A stretch of DNA of 7,057 nt from Candidatus Zixiibacteriota bacterium (GTDB lineage Bacteria; Zixibacteria; MSB-5A5; GN15; PGXB01): positions 1 to 7,057 of the forward strand of contig JAAERC010000522.1 of the NCBI GenBank assembly GCA_024230695.1, in the 5' to 3' direction. Numbering within the stretch: position 1 is the stretch's first letter; every line of letters starts with the position of its first letter. Shown here piece by piece: positions 5,996-7,057 of this stretch. A model generated the notes under the pieces. It searched no databases, was not told where the DNA came from, and was given only the letters and a program-made list of their open reading frames with translations. A program made the position numbers and the translations under genes.

Positions 5996-7057
5996 TATTA
6001 GATTTTTATTGCTTGGCATAACTCGAGCGGCAATTCCAAAACGACCGGACTCAAGGCAGACAACCTCTGATTGATATGTATATATTCCTGATTCAGGTGA
6101 GCCATCACCATTAACCAGAGATGCAGTTACAGGTTTATACCGATTCATCTGTTCCAGCGAATTTAAATTTCCTGCCAAAACTTCTACATTTATATCTTTG
6201 GGAGATATATCGCCAAGATATATCATTAATGTGATTGGAATTGCATCGCCGACTTTTGGTGAAGTGTCTTTTGATTTGGTATTTATTTCTTTTAAATCTA
6301 TATGCTTCCATTTAATATGTAGCTCTTTTAGCCAATTGGATGTTTCTTTGGCCACTTTGTAATTGTCTGATGAATATAAATGAAAGGCCTCGATTGCGGG
6401 TAGGTATGATTTTAGAGTGTAATCTTTGACCATTCTATGTGAACTGAAATCTTTGCTGGCCATTGCGATACTATTTTTCATCATTGTCACCCATTCAGTT
6501 GGAAGGCTCGCTCCATTTCGCTTATAGAATAGAGGTATCACCTCACGTTCAAGAACGTCGTATAAAAACTTACCTTCAAGTTCATCCTGATAGTCGGCAT
6601 TTTCATATTCTTCGCCGTTACCTATTTTAAATCCGGTTTGAGGTATATAACCTTCGCACCACCAACCATCAAGAATTGAAACATTTAAGGCGCCATTGAC
6701 AGCCGCCTTCATACCACTGGTTCCAGATGCTTCCTGTGGCCGACGCGGATTATTGAGCCATATGTCAACGCCCTGAACAAGATATCGAGCAACATTAATA
6801 TCATAGTCCTCAAGGAAAACAATCTTCTTACGGAATTTGTCTTTTGAGGCCAGATCAAGAACCTTTTTTATTATTTCTTTGCCGGGGTTATCAAGCGGAT
6901 GAGCCTTTCCGGCAATTAATATTTGAACCGGACGGTCAGGATCACAAAGAAGTTGTTCTAACCGTTTTTCATCGCTGAAAAGCATAAATGCTCTTTTATA
7001 TGTCGAAAACCTTCTTGCAAAACCGATTGTTAATACTCTTGGATCCAATATTTCATC
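5960..7057 (-). CDS. glgP: Alpha-glucan (glycogen/maltodextrin) phosphorylase, C-terminal half (partial, N-terminus off window)
   Basis: The minus-strand frame stays open to the right edge (365 residues visible, beginning DEIL), so the start is outside the window; a TTG at 7048 is an internal Leu. The protein belongs to the GT35 phosphorylases, PLP enzymes that release glucose 1-phosphate from alpha-1,4-glucans in the cytoplasm. Diagnostic stretches in order are GFARRFSTYKRA, AGKAHP, FLEDYDINVARYLVQG, WLNNPRRPQEASGTSGMKAA and ILDGWW. The lysine in GTSGMK (codon 6707-6709) is the expected PLP Schiff-base residue. After the catalytic core, about 100 residues (from WKHIDLKEI to the end) form the beta-rich tail typical of the shorter TIGR02094-type alpha-glucan phosphorylases, and not of the classical GlgP/MalP type. 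Such enzymes usually have 700-850 residues, so roughly half is missing here. It converges on the S9 gene with a 133-nt gap. Its last codons are duplicated at 3711-3748. Confidence 0.93.
   Translation of the reverse strand, partial: DEILDPRVLTIGFARRFSTYKRAFMLFSDEKRLEQLLCDPDRPVQILIAGKAHPLDNPGKEIIKKVLDLASKDKFRKKIVFLEDYDINVARYLVQGVDIWLNNPRRPQEASGTSGMKAAVNGALNVSILDGWWCEGYIPQTGFKIGNGEEYENADYQDELEGKFLYDVLEREVIPLFYKRNGASLPTEWVTMMKNSIAMASKDFSSHRMVKDYTLKSYLPAIEAFHLYSSDNYKVAKETSNWLKELHIKWKHIDLKEINTKSKDTSPKVGDAIPITLMIYLGDISPKDINVEVLAGNLNSLEQMNRYKPVTASLVNGDGSPESGIYTYQSEVVCLESGRFGIAARVMPSNKNLIHNRIPKLIKWW

Noticed and set aside
6204..6227. Two GATATATC palindromes close together
   Set aside because: They are inside the phosphorylase coding region, short, AT-rich and coding-explained, with no further copies forming an array.

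Overview
The window is moderately AT-rich, gene-dense DNA. It carries three proteins with predicted signal peptides and one cytoplasmic carbohydrate enzyme. Classical signal peptides, exported zinc and serine peptidases, and an inactive M16 subunit with a LolA-like tail suggest a Gram-negative bacterium. It may belong to the FCB-type or candidate phyla (for example Zixibacteria- or Cloacimonadota-like lineages); that placement is inference from family resemblance and was not tested.

Layout. On the minus strand, 3588 to beyond position 1 is a two-gene operon of M16B peptidase-like proteins. The upstream gene (2071-3588) encodes the catalytic subunit with HxxEH. The downstream gene (2053 to off the left edge, 17 nt gap) encodes a partner without HxxEH that keeps the Arg/Tyr pair the catalytic subunit lacks. 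The partner also has a C-terminal LolA-like extension cut by the window edge. A 249-bp divergent intergenic region (3589-3837) holds a strong sigma70-like promoter for the operon, a weaker one for the rightward gene, and a short orphan copy of the end of a phosphorylase gene. On the plus strand, 3838-5826 encodes a complete secreted S9 (prolyl oligopeptidase-type) serine peptidase, followed by an intrinsic terminator. On the minus strand, 5960 to the right edge is the C-terminal half of an alpha-glucan (glycogen) phosphorylase, convergent with the S9 gene.

The most unusual signal is a 38-bp direct repeat (37/38 identical) at 3711-3748 and 5958-5995. The right copy is the native 3' end of the phosphorylase gene, including its stop codon. 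The left copy is an orphan tail with the same reading frame and stop, lying between the M16 operon and the S9 gene. The S9 gene is therefore bracketed by direct repeats, one of them the 3' end of a conserved gene, as if a segment had been inserted at the phosphorylase 3' end. No recombinase is visible.

Functionally, the M16 pair and the S9 peptidase probably process or degrade peptides in the periplasm or outside the cell. The phosphorylase is an unrelated glycogen or maltodextrin enzyme whose link to the locus is positional. I found no RNA gene, CRISPR array or recognisable insertion sequence.
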